Of a stretch of DNA of 25,596 bases, positions 1 through 7,037 are shown piece by piece (the first letter of the stretch is position 1; the number at the start of each line of letters is the position of its first letter). The notes beneath the pieces are model-generated. The model was not told the DNA's origin, made no database searches, and worked only from the letters and a program-made list of their open reading frames with translations. Position numbers and translations under genes: made by a program. Origin of the DNA: ARS98 sp030744725 (lineage in GTDB: Bacteria > Planctomycetota > Planctomycetia > Pirellulales > Pirellulaceae); NCBI GenBank assembly GCA_030744725.1, contig JASLPZ010000055.1:1-25596 (forward strand), in the 5' to 3' direction.

Positions 1-2
1 CG

Positions 3-158
3 GTTGTTGTGGAAGACGTCACGATTGACAAGCCGCTTGTAAAGGTCGACGAAGTCTTCAACGACTTGAGCGACACCCAGCCATTCGAGAACGGTCCATG
101 GTGGTGGGAGACTTCTCGCGGTTGTCCCGGGGATACGAAAGAGGAAAACGCGGCGTAG
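3..158 (+). CDS. C-terminal fragment of an unknown protein (5' end outside window)
   Basis: An open frame enters from the left edge and ends at TAG (156-158), giving the last 51 residues of a protein. The tail is acidic, with a Trp cluster near the end (ENGPWWWETS) and a hydrophilic finish (DTKEENAA). No domain can be recognised from so little. The other two plus-strand frames close within the first 45 bases, which favours this one. It could still be a chance open frame, so the call is moderate only. Confidence 0.5.
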   Translation, partial: VVVEDVTIDKPLVKVDEVFNDLSDTQPFENGPWWWETSRGCPGDTKEENAA

Positions 159-385
159 TCGTCTCAAACGCCGAACAACAGTGGTTTGGCAAGACGATGT
201 TGAGACTCAGTATCTCCATCACCTTTTCTGTGCCGGTGATTTTCTTTTCGGTCGTGATTCGCGCTGGACGCGAGTTGGGTGTCCGTTATCATTTTCTGCG
301 GGTGGCAGTTACTTGGCGACCCATTTCAGTGCGAAGCGCCATTGTCTTACGATGTCATTGTACAAATTCAAGAAAAGGAAATGTG
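159..385. other. Intergenic region upstream of the ferritin-like gene
   Basis: This 227-bp stretch has no convincing gene. The frame of the ferritin-like gene is open through it, but the upstream translation has no family character. No Fur-like palindrome or clear -35/-10 pair was found here. The only useful element is the ribosome site AAGGAA just before the ATG at 386. Confidence 0.5.
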
Positions 386-841
386 ATGGATGCCCATTTG
401 ATGAACAGACTGAACGACATCTTGCGCCATGAATGGACGGGCGTTGCCCAATACGCACAGGCCGGCTTTGTCGTGTCCGGCTTCTGGCGCGAAGTGTATG
501 CCAGCATGTTCTTCGGTAACGCCAAAGAATCGTACGGCCACGCTCGGTTGATCGGTGACAAGATCGTTGCGCTTGGGGGCGTACCAACGATTGAGCGGAA
601 TCCCGTGCAGCAGTCGAACGATTTGGCAGAAATGCTGAATCATGCGTTGGCGTTCGAGTCTGCGGCCGTCAAGCTCTATACCGAGGCGATCGGTTGTTGC
701 GGCGACGACCGTGCGCTCGAAGTGTTCTTGGAAGATATTCTCAAAGAAGAGCAAGCAGGGGTCGACGAGATCAGCAAGCTGCTGCGCAATCAGTCAGCGG
801 CCGCAGGTTCCAGCGGAAGTGCGCCGAGTAAGGTGGGTTGA
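386..841 (+). CDS. Ferritin-like four-helix protein (bacterioferritin-related), degenerate metal site
   Basis: This 151-residue protein fits the ferritin-like/bacterioferritin fold in length and helix pattern. Helix A holds E16 (RHEWTGVAQY), helix B has ESYGHARLI (E48, H52), helix C has FESAAVKLY (E91) and helix D has ILKEEQAGVDEI (E121/E122). Iron storage or oxidation is the family role. Compared with bacterioferritin, the B-helix Glu and His are four apart instead of three, and the D-helix ExxH reads EQAG, so the second His is replaced by Gly. The diiron centre may therefore be altered or lost. The start is ATG 386, because AAGGAA lies five bases upstream; a longer in-frame ORF from 98 adds a non-homologous N-terminus. 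The last 15 or so residues are a low-complexity Ser/Gly/Ala tail. A strong terminator follows. Fold confident, activity not. Confidence 0.8.
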   Translation: MDAHLMNRLNDILRHEWTGVAQYAQAGFVVSGFWREVYASMFFGNAKESYGHARLIGDKIVALGGVPTIERNPVQQSNDLAEMLNHALAFESAAVKLYTEAIGCCGDDRALEVFLEDILKEEQAGVDEISKLLRNQSAAAGSSGSAPSKVG

Positions 842-863
842 AGAGTTTGCTGATACAACCATC

Positions 864-897
864 AAGGCCCGCTGGCAATTCGCCGACGGGCCTTTTT
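864..897 (+). terminator. Rho-independent terminator after the ferritin-like gene
   Basis: The arm AAGGCCCG (864-871) pairs with CGGGCCTT (887-894). An inner GGC/GCC stem (874-876 with 882-884) extends the hairpin, and the T-run covers 893-897. It begins 23 bases after the stop codon at 841. In the opposite direction the T-run is short, so it serves the plus strand best, although it also lies between two convergent genes. Confidence 0.85.
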
Positions 898-926
898 GAT
901 TTCTTGAGCCGGACTCCCGGCAAGGA

Positions 927-1217
927 TCATGCGGACTCAGCGTGGACCACTCGGGGAATAAAGCCACCGGGTGTGGGTTTTCGGCTCGAACGACGTGTGG
1001 ACGCGTGGGGAGCTTGCCCGAGCGTCTGCTTGAGCTCCGCGACTTGCTGCGGTTCGAGCTGCACGTTGCTCTGCGTAAACCAGCCAACACCTTCCCCCCA
1101 GGACTGCTGGCGCAATTCCACCACGCTTCCGTTAGTCTTTGCGACAAGAACCAGCACTACACGCTCGTTTTCGCGGGAACCTGCAAACGTCGCCAGTGTC
1201 GTTTCGCCGTGGGACAT
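927..1217 (-). CDS. Small planctomycete-type protein of unknown function, probably Fur-regulated
   Basis: This 96-residue protein has no signal peptide or membrane segment. The first 67 residues look like a compact beta-rich domain (residues 18-27 are hydrophobic, then VELRQQSWGEGVGWF at 33-47 and an amphipathic QVAELKQTLG at 58-67). A basic Ser/Arg/Pro linker and a tail ending FIPRVVHAESA follow. From memory this resembles a conserved hypothetical protein of planctomycetes; no function is known to me. The start is ATG 1217, with a weak GGAA seven bases before it. A near-consensus Fur operator lies 46 bp upstream and no other gene is placed to use it, so expression is probably repressed when iron is plentiful. 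The gene converges on the ferritin-like gene across the terminator. Confidence 0.75.
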   Translation of the reverse strand: MSHGETTLATFAGSRENERVVLVLVAKTNGSVVELRQQSWGEGVGWFTQSNVQLEPQQVAELKQTLGQAPHASTRRSSRKPTPGGFIPRVVHAESA

Positions 1218-1258
1218 TGGTGGATTCCAATGATAATTGCAGAAATCAAGGCCCGGGT

Positions 1259-1264
1259 ATGATA
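1259..1264 (-). promoter_or_regulatory. Candidate -10 element for the small Fur-box gene
   Basis: Read on the minus strand this is TATCAT, five of six matches to TATAAT. It would start transcription about 34 bases before the ATG at 1217. It overlaps one edge of the Fur-like palindrome, as expected for a repressor that blocks RNA polymerase. The matching -35 region is weak. Confidence 0.35.
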
Positions 1265-1283
1265 ATGAGAATCATTCTCATTA
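1263..1283. promoter_or_regulatory. Fur-box operator (21-bp perfect palindrome)
   Basis: The site has 10-bp arms, TAATGAGAAT and ATTCTCATTA, around a central C, with no mismatch. Its core TGAGAATCATTCTCA matches the 7-1-7 Fur consensus TGATAATnATTATCA at all but two symmetric positions. It sits 46 bp upstream of the minus-strand ATG at 1217. The other side, 1284-1383, holds only the 3' end of the next convergent-side gene, so the target is the 96-residue protein. Confidence 0.85.
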
Positions 1284-1383
1284 CCACGTAATTCTAGTTG
1301 CCTCGTCAGGCGGAGTCAATGGCGCGCCGGAAGTTCATTACCCACAGTCTTGGTTCTGGCCGTTTTGGGCGATCTGGTGGTGA

Positions 1384-2706
1384 CTATTCCGCCGCGAGAT
1401 CGCGAATCTGAACATCACGGAATTCCACGGGGCTGCTATGGCCAGCGAAGCCGAAATGACCCGAGGTCCGGTCTTTCCCGCTAACTGGCTTTCCCATGAA
1501 TTCCTTAACGGTTGCAAGATCCGCGTTGAGGATCTGGGTCCCATTCAGTTCAACTCGAATGGTCGATCCCTTGACGGTCACTTCCTGAAAATTCCACCGT
1601 CCTATCGGTCGTAAGAAACCACGATGGGCGGCCACCATGCCATAGGCCGAGCCATGATATTGGCGTTTGTCCAGCCTTTCGTACTTAGTCGCAGTATTGT
1701 CTAGAACCTGCAATTCGCACATGCCCTTGTACGCTGTGTCTCCTTGGCCTGGATAGCGAATCGCCAGACCATTGTTGCCACCCGGCGGCAACTTGAATTG
1801 GAAGCGAACCGCAAAATCCGAGTACTCTTTTTCCGTATAGATAGTGCCGCCCTTGCCGGGCTTGCAACGGATCACACCGTCATCGACGTCGTAATTCTGA
1901 ATTGGTCCTGCCCAGCCGGAAAAATCCTTGGCGTTGAATACGGAATCGAAGCCTTCGTTGGAAGCACTGGCTAGAATCTCGTTGGCGTTGTCCGAGCCAA
2001 TTTCGCGAATGAAGATATTGCGCCAGCGGATTTCGCCACCGTGCGTCTGCAGCTGGATCGGACCCTTGGCGAACAGTGGGCCTTTTCGATCCCAAAAATT
2101 CTCCATACGTGCGTTCTGAACAACCAATTTGTCGTTCAGGTAAACCGTTGTGCGTTCACCAATCTGCAGGATCCGGAATCGATTCCATTGGCCAAACGGT
2201 TTGTCAGCCAGAACGAGCGGGTCCTTTCCTACGGCGCCCTTGCTATTGTTCCACAGGCCGCCGGAACCCTTGTCAGCGCCGATATTCCACTTGCCTCCCG
2301 CTTCGGTAAAGTCCCAGATCTGAACTTGTGGGTTGGCACGCAGGTAGATGCCACTATCTGCCTTGGCAACAGTCTTGTAGTCGATTAACAACTCGATATC
2401 GCCGTATTCTTTGTCCGTGGTCAGGTAGGCGCCATGTCCGTCATTTACCAGTTCATCATTTTCGACAGACCAGTGTGCTTGAGCATCTTTCAAGTCCGTT
2501 GCGTGCTTCGTGGCACGTTCTTCGTCAGTCATGCTCGCCAACTTGCGAGGGTCGAAATGTCCCATGCCGTGCCAGCCATCGAGGTTCTCGCCGTTGAATA
2601 GGGCGGTAAACCCCTCTGGTGGCTCAACAGCCTCAACCGTCGACAAACGCGTTTGTGAGGCCACGATCAGACAGAGTGTAATAAAGAGGGCATTGCGAGC
2701 TTGCAT
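1384..2706 (-). CDS. Secreted protein with two DUF1080 (3-keto-glycoside hydrolase) domains
   Basis: This 440-residue protein has a signal peptide (about residues 1-27) and two concanavalin-like DUF1080 domains. Domain 1 covers about 31-236 (TALFNGENLDGWHG, ELLIDYKTVAKADSGIYLR) and domain 2 about 250-437 (FQFKLPPGGNNGLAIRYPG, GHFGFAGHSSPVEFRDVQI). The family, now called 3-keto-disaccharide hydrolase, is abundant in planctomycetes and acts on glycosides oxidised at C3, here outside the cytoplasm. Start ATG 2706 has AAGGA nine bases upstream; the frame stays open to 2787 but that extension has no signal peptide at its front. It stands alone, with the kinase upstream on the same strand 182 bp away. 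A related two-domain protein is encoded at 20084-21262. Confidence 0.88.
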   Translation of the reverse strand: MQARNALFITLCLIVASQTRLSTVEAVEPPEGFTALFNGENLDGWHGMGHFDPRKLASMTDEERATKHATDLKDAQAHWSVENDELVNDGHGAYLTTDKEYGDIELLIDYKTVAKADSGIYLRANPQVQIWDFTEAGGKWNIGADKGSGGLWNNSKGAVGKDPLVLADKPFGQWNRFRILQIGERTTVYLNDKLVVQNARMENFWDRKGPLFAKGPIQLQTHGGEIRWRNIFIREIGSDNANEILASASNEGFDSVFNAKDFSGWAGPIQNYDVDDGVIRCKPGKGGTIYTEKEYSDFAVRFQFKLPPGGNNGLAIRYPGQGDTAYKGMCELQVLDNTATKYERLDKRQYHGSAYGMVAAHRGFLRPIGRWNFQEVTVKGSTIRVELNGTQILNADLATVKEFMGKPVSGKDRTSGHFGFAGHSSPVEFRDVQIRDLAAE

Positions 2707-2888
2707 TGAGGATTCCTTCACGACGGAGGCGAGAGGGCGGGTGCAGGGTGAAGACGATAGCCTATTCCGACGGGCTGACGAAAGCAAATCGCGCCACCGG
2801 TCAGGGGGCGTTTCCAGGCCAGTGTCCGCTTAGCCGAGTGGCAGATGGAAACTTGTCAGATGCGGTGAATCGTCAACTGCCGGTCGCC
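2707..2888. other. Intergenic region between kinase and DUF1080 gene
   Basis: These 182 bp hold the ribosome site of the DUF1080 gene (AAGGA) and presumably its promoter. No convincing hairpin with a T-run follows the kinase stop. Short open frames here have no protein-like character. Confidence 0.4.
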
Positions 2889-4286
2889 TCAGAAATGATC
2901 TTCACCATGAAGTTGCGACTCCAGACGATCGGCATTGGCGGCGATTGTGAGGACACTTTCTCGTACTTCCGGTGGATCACACGTGGCTCGCGGATACGTG
3001 TCGACGGCAACAAAACACCTCTCGCCGTTGATTTCTTCTATGGCCAGTGCGCCATGCGGGATCACGGCGTTCATTTCCAGCGCGTGTTCGTACTGGTCGG
3101 CAACGGCGCGGCCGCAGATACTGTAGATGCGGACCAATTCAACGTCTGGTTGGGGACGAACCAGTTCGATAATGACCTTTTGTGATCGCGCATTGGGCAA
3201 TGCGACCAGCACTTCGAACCCGTCGCCAGAATCACGGATTTCAACCGGGTCTCCCGCTAACGCTTCCTCGAGTAGACCATCGAGGCTGCGGAGCGATCCA
3301 AACAGTCTGCGGAGCGCCAGGCCAAGGGCTCTGGCGTCTTCGTACCGCTGCATGGGGCTCTTGGCCAGACAGCTCTCGACCAGTTCGATGATCTGCGGGG
3401 GCAGTTCCGGGGCCAACGTGTTGAGTTCAAACGACTGTTCCCGGTCGTGGAACTTGACCAGGTCATTCACCGATCTTGCCGCGACGGGGAGTCGCCCGGT
3501 CAGCAAAGAGAAATACGTGACTCCGACTGCGTAGACATCACTCGCCTTGCTGGCCGGTTCTCCTTTAAACAGTTCGGGTGCCATGAACGAGGGTGTGCCA
3601 GAGAGGAGCATGTTGGGCCCGGGGCTCTTGGCGAGTCGTTTGGCCAGCCCAAAGTCAGCGAGTTTGGCGTGCATCGAGCGGGCGACCATGACGTTGGCTG
3701 GCTTGATATCGCGGTGCACCATGCCCATGTCGTGGGCCACTTCCAATGCCGAGCAGATCTGCAGCATGAAATTCGTCGCGTCGAGCGGCTCGAGACGACC
3801 TACGGCTCGCACATGGTCTGCCAGCGAGGGGCCATCGATGTACTCCATTTCGATGAAATGCCGCCCCCGCTGGTCGCCAATCGTATGAATCGTTACGACA
3901 TGCGGATGCATCAGTGCCGCAGCCGAACGGGCTTCGGCTAAGAATGAGGCGATGGCCTCCGTATCGCGCTGTAGGGTCGTCTCGCGCAGAACCTTAATGG
4001 CGCACGGTCGTTCCAACGCTAGATCTTGTGCTCGATACACCCGGGCCATTCCACCTTGGCCGAGGAACTCGTGGATGTGGTACTTATCGAATTCGGTATC
4101 GAGGAATTCGTCCGGCGCGTCGTCCTGATCATCCTGACCGAGCGATTCGGACATGAACTCGGAATCAATGGTCGGCATGTGCATCCAGTCGTGCCACGTC
4201 CCACCGCATCGCGGACAATTCAACTCATCCGGCACAACATCGAACTTGTGCTGGCAATCAAGGCAGTAGCGTTGGGTTGTTCTCAT
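2889..4286 (-). CDS. Ser/Thr protein kinase with N-terminal zinc ribbon
   Basis: This 465-residue protein starts with a zinc-ribbon (C8/C11 and C24/C27), then an acidic linker, then a Hanks-type kinase domain from about 69 to 335. Key kinase features are present: glycine loop GQGGMARV (76-83, third Gly replaced by Ala), Lys98 in AIKVL, Glu118, the catalytic HRDIKPANV (D193), DFGLA (D211) and the MAPELF stretch. It should be an active, soluble kinase, since no membrane segment is visible. The last 110 residues or so (VEIRDSGDGFEVLVALPN… to the end, with PHGALAIEEINGERCFVAVDTYPRA cut here as a motif) form a separate alpha/beta domain. It recalls the YbjN/type III chaperone-like fold, but that is inference. 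Substrate unknown; neighbours give no hint. Confidence 0.92.
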   Translation of the reverse strand: MRTTQRYCLDCQHKFDVVPDELNCPRCGGTWHDWMHMPTIDSEFMSESLGQDDQDDAPDEFLDTEFDKYHIHEFLGQGGMARVYRAQDLALERPCAIKVLRETTLQRDTEAIASFLAEARSAAALMHPHVVTIHTIGDQRGRHFIEMEYIDGPSLADHVRAVGRLEPLDATNFMLQICSALEVAHDMGMVHRDIKPANVMVARSMHAKLADFGLAKRLAKSPGPNMLLSGTPSFMAPELFKGEPASKASDVYAVGVTYFSLLTGRLPVAARSVNDLVKFHDREQSFELNTLAPELPPQIIELVESCLAKSPMQRYEDARALGLALRRLFGSLRSLDGLLEEALAGDPVEIRDSGDGFEVLVALPNARSQKVIIELVRPQPDVELVRIYSICGRAVADQYEHALEMNAVIPHGALAIEEINGERCFVAVDTYPRATCDPPEVRESVLTIAANADRLESQLHGEDHF

Positions 4287-4325
4287 AATACTGAGCCCCG
4301 AGCGTGTAAGTATACTCCGATTGTG

Positions 4326-4679
4326 ATGCCAGATAAGACGACGGGGCGTGCCGAGTTAACGGCGCTGCTTGGATCCCATCTGCTGAAATTGATTGCGCGT
4401 TGCAAGATTCCGGGCCATGAGGGCGGCGGTATTGAAATCGACAACGGTGGGAGAGTCCCAGGGAGGACCGTGGGCACTGCACGCGGACAACGGCACGTTC
4501 GGCGGATACCTGCGGAGGCGACAGGCAACATCACACTCTTTTTCAAGGCCAACGAGCCCAACGGTGGTCGTCAGACGCGTCTTCACGTCCGGCACCCGCA
4601 GAGCCTCGTTGGCGAAACATCGTCGATGTCCACATCACAGGCAGCGGCGTTCAGGCCACGCGGCGAGGACGAATTGTAA
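4326..4679 (+). CDS. Possible small protein, doubtful
   Basis: An open frame of 117 residues lies between the divergent kinase start and the 3' end of the lipase gene, overlapping the latter by 29 bp tail to tail. The first 40 residues look protein-like (RAELTALLGSHLLKLIARC, then PGHEGGGIEIDNGG). The rest is Arg/Gly/Ser-rich and much less convincing, so a frameshifted or decayed gene is also possible. No ribosome site precedes ATG 4326. No family recognised. Without it, 4287-4650 would be an unexplained gap of about 360 bp; competing minus-strand frames there are no better. Confidence 0.3.
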   Translation: MPDKTTGRAELTALLGSHLLKLIARCKIPGHEGGGIEIDNGGRVPGRTVGTARGQRHVRRIPAEATGNITLFFKANEPNGGRQTRLHVRHPQSLVGETSSMSTSQAAAFRPRGEDEL

Positions 4680-5541
4680 TACCGGTCAGGCGATTCGCTG
4701 TTCGAAGAAAGCGGCGCAGATTCGCTCTCAGATCGACTGCCTCTGTGGGGCGAATTTGGTTTTCCAGGAAAGACCGGTATTGGCAGATGCGATGGTCGCC
4801 GACGCCATCTTCGGCCCATTGAAAGACGTTGTCCATGGCCACGTTCCAGCTGTCCAAGAACCTCTGCCACCACTGAATGTTGCTGGCCAATTGTCCATTG
4901 CTAGTGATGTACTTGAATGTGCCCAGGTGGCTGTAGCCGAACGATCTCGGCGGGATCCGGGTCACCAAGTCGTTCTGATTGACAATGCGGAATGTCGCCG
5001 CCATGAAAGCGAAATTGAAGTTGCGTGCAAACGAGTGGTCACCCGTGCGAGGTTGCCCAAACGTGTAAACGGCTTTTACGCGGCGCCCAATATCGTGCCA
5101 GCGGGCTGCCGCCAGCGTCGCTAACGCGGCACCAAGACTGTGTCCCGTCAGAAAAACCGCCTTACTCCCTCGCGGGTCCAGCCTGCGCAGAATATCGTCG
5201 ACGACCTGCCAGACTTTGCTTAACGCGTCATAAAAGCCAGCATGAACTTTGCCATTCATGGGACCGGCGACCAGTTTCATGCGTGTGTCGGTTATCCAGT
5301 CGCCGATCTCCCCGACCTCGGTCCCCCGAAAGCAGACCAGGACGCAATCGTCGTTGGCTGCGAGAAATACCTGCGTGCCACCGGCGTCGACGAAGTGAAA
5401 ACGGTCGTATCCCCATTCTCGAATCGCCTCGGCTTCAATCAATCCAGGTTCTTCGTAGGATAACTCGGACGCGCGGACCAGCGCGACGGCATTACCGATA
5501 TCGAACGACGTCGAATAGGGCATCAATCGAATCTGGCTCAC
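4651..5541 (-). CDS. Class 3 lipase (alpha/beta hydrolase)
   Basis: This 296-residue protein belongs to the fungal-type lipase class 3 family. The nucleophile elbow is GHSLGAAL with Ser135; the likely acid is Asp191 (NQNDLVTRIPP) and the His is His250 (GVGDHRICQY). FRGTE (71-75) is the usual oxyanion-side motif and FGQPRTGDHSFA follows the elbow as in the family. It should hydrolyse ester bonds in acylglycerols or similar lipids. No signal peptide is visible, so it is probably cytoplasmic, or exported by an unknown route. Start: GTG 5541, because GGGAGG lies six bases before it; ATG 5523 and ATG 5574 are in frame but lack such a site. It is followed by no obvious partner. Confidence 0.88.
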   Translation of the reverse strand: MSQIRLMPYSTSFDIGNAVALVRASELSYEEPGLIEAEAIREWGYDRFHFVDAGGTQVFLAANDDCVLVCFRGTEVGEIGDWITDTRMKLVAGPMNGKVHAGFYDALSKVWQVVDDILRRLDPRGSKAVFLTGHSLGAALATLAAARWHDIGRRVKAVYTFGQPRTGDHSFARNFNFAFMAATFRIVNQNDLVTRIPPRSFGYSHLGTFKYITSNGQLASNIQWWQRFLDSWNVAMDNVFQWAEDGVGDHRICQYRSFLENQIRPTEAVDLRANLRRFLRTANRLTGITIRPRRVA

Positions 5542-5744
5542 ATCGGTCCTCCCTGACCATCGTCTTGTCGGCACGGATCACCCCGAATCTCATCCGGCCA
5601 CGTCAACCACTTGCCGACTTAGGAGCAAGGTCGAACGACCTGCTCGAGATTCCCGAGGCACCTTTATTATCTATCGGCGATCTGGTGGGCGGACTTCCGG
5701 CGGCCGCGAGGGATTCTTGGAAACGTAACGCTAGCACAGGAAGC

Positions 5745-5773
5745 TTGATGATTCTCGGTCAGGCGTTCATACT
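5745..5773 (+). promoter_or_regulatory. Candidate sigma70-type promoter for the vWA gene
   Basis: TTGATG (5745-5750) and CATACT (5768-5773) are separated by 17 bp and lie 36 bp before the ATG at 5810. Each hexamer matches consensus at four of six positions, so this could be chance. The remaining 5542-5744 is gene-free, with no other structure seen. Confidence 0.25.
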
Positions 5774-5809
5774 GGTCTAGGCGAGGTACTTTTTCCCGGT
5801 GAATGACCA

Positions 5810-6841
5810 ATGGCAAGCCCGACCACCGCCTCCACACGGCGACGCACGATTCCCGCTTGGGCGTTATCAGCGGTCACGCACGCGACCATTCTGATGCTGA
5901 TCGCTCTCTTTTGGACAGATGCGTCATCGACGATCGTGCCGACCGCGGATCGTCGTGTCGCCATCGTTCTGGCCAGCACCGATCGCAGTCGCGTGGTCGA
6001 GTATCTAACCGAAGACGATTCCAGGGCAAAGAAAGTAACTCAAGCGGAGATTGGTGCCGAGCCGATCTCTCCGGCGGTAGCATTGCCTGCGGCAGCGACG
6101 GCTGCGGGGTTGGCTAGCAAGGAGCTTTCGCTGCCGGCCCTAGAGACCGGCGCAATCGCAGCCAACGCCGGTTTGGTCCAATCACCTCGCCTCACGGTCA
6201 GTGGCCGCAGTCGCATCCCGTCTGGGTTGGATCCGTCGGCCATCTTTGCCGAAGAGGCAGCTCGCAAACAAGCGCTTGCCGCGCGGGGGCCGTCGACCAG
6301 TTTAGGCCTCTTCGGTAGTGACCAAGCCAGCGGCAGGTCGTTCGTGTTCTTGATCGACCGATCCAAGAGCATGGGTGGTGCCGGTCTGGGGGCGATGGCA
6401 GCCGCTGAAAACGAATTGGTGCGAGCGGTCCAACACCTCAAGCCCAACCACAAGTTTCAGATTATAGCCTACCACCACCAGTGTGTTTTTCTGCACAAAA
6501 AACGTAGCCTGCTTCTCGCCACCGAAGAAAATAAACAGTCGATTCGCGGGTACCTCAGCGGCCTTGCGGCATTCGGCGCGACGGAACACTTAACGGGTCT
6601 GTTGACAGCATTGCGACTCGCACCGGATGCAATTTTCTTGCTGACCGACGGTGGCGATCCACATTTGTCGGCCGTCGAGCTGGCGCGAATCGCAAAGTTG
6701 GCCAGCGGGAAGACCGCGATTCACTGCATTCAATTCGGATCAGGGCCCCAGCAAGGGGAAGCCAATTTCCTCGAGCGTCTTGCAGCGTATTGCGACGGCG
6801 GGTACGGTTACGTCGATATGTCACAGGGAAGGAGAAAGTAG
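5810..6841 (+). CDS. Membrane-anchored von Willebrand factor A domain protein
   Basis: This 343-residue protein has a single N-terminal membrane segment (about 15-36, AWALSAVTHATILMLIALFW), an Ala/Ser-rich linker, and a C-terminal vWA domain (about 175-340). The MIDAS metal site is complete: D183-x-S185-x-S187 (FLIDRSKSMGG), T258 (GATEH) and D280 (LLTDGGDP). Such domains bind ligands through a divalent metal. The topology suggests the vWA domain is outside the cytoplasm, held on the membrane. The start at ATG 5810 is set by the hydrophobic segment following a short basic N-terminus; the ribosome site is weak (GGTGA). It reads toward the E1-like gene 196 bp downstream, but the repeat-bearing gap makes a shared transcript uncertain. 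No known partner. Confidence 0.85.
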   Translation: MASPTTASTRRRTIPAWALSAVTHATILMLIALFWTDASSTIVPTADRRVAIVLASTDRSRVVEYLTEDDSRAKKVTQAEIGAEPISPAVALPAAATAAGLASKELSLPALETGAIAANAGLVQSPRLTVSGRSRIPSGLDPSAIFAEEAARKQALAARGPSTSLGLFGSDQASGRSFVFLIDRSKSMGGAGLGAMAAAENELVRAVQHLKPNHKFQIIAYHHQCVFLHKKRSLLLATEENKQSIRGYLSGLAAFGATEHLTGLLTALRLAPDAIFLLTDGGDPHLSAVELARIAKLASGKTAIHCIQFGSGPQQGEANFLERLAAYCDGGYGYVDMSQGRRK

Positions 6842-6897
6842 CGAGGCTGTGCCTCGGACCGATACGAGCTATCGCTCGGTTGCGACGACCTGCTCCC
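6842..6897 (+). repeat. Structured 56-bp dispersed repeat, copy A
   Basis: This segment is the same as the reverse complement of 21356-21411 at 49 of 56 positions, and all seven differences are transitions. It contains a perfect hairpin, CGAGGC-TGT-GCCTCG (6842-6856). Next comes GAGC-TATC-GCTC (6866-6877), which overlaps an alternative ACCGA/TCGGT pairing. The first base pair of the first hairpin is C-G here and T-A in copy B, a compensatory change. It lies one base after the vWA stop and about 140 bp before the E1-like gene, on that gene's strand. Confidence 0.75.
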
Positions 6898-7037
6898 GAG
6901 GGCTGCTCCGATTCCTGCTGAACGAATTGCCGCCGAACTCGTGAGAGTTCGGGCCAGAAGGCACAAGACCTCTTCGACACCAATGCCCCCAATACCGAAC
7001 GGCCAGCGCCAGAACTCTTTAGCCGCGTGTAACAGTC
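6898..7037. other. Gene-free stretch with a second hairpin before the E1-like gene
   Basis: CCGAACTC-GTGA-GAGTTCGG (6933-6952) is a perfect 8-bp stem with a four-base loop. No T-run follows, so it is not a classical terminator. No convincing gene or promoter was seen in the rest of the interval. Confidence 0.5.

Noticed and set aside
98..385. N-terminal extension of the ferritin-like gene from ATG 98
   Set aside because: The extra 96 residues have no family character, and a proper ribosome site precedes ATG 386.
4393..5124. 243-residue plus-strand frame
   Set aside because: Mostly antisense to the lipase, which has a complete catalytic triad; the translation is basic and motif-free.
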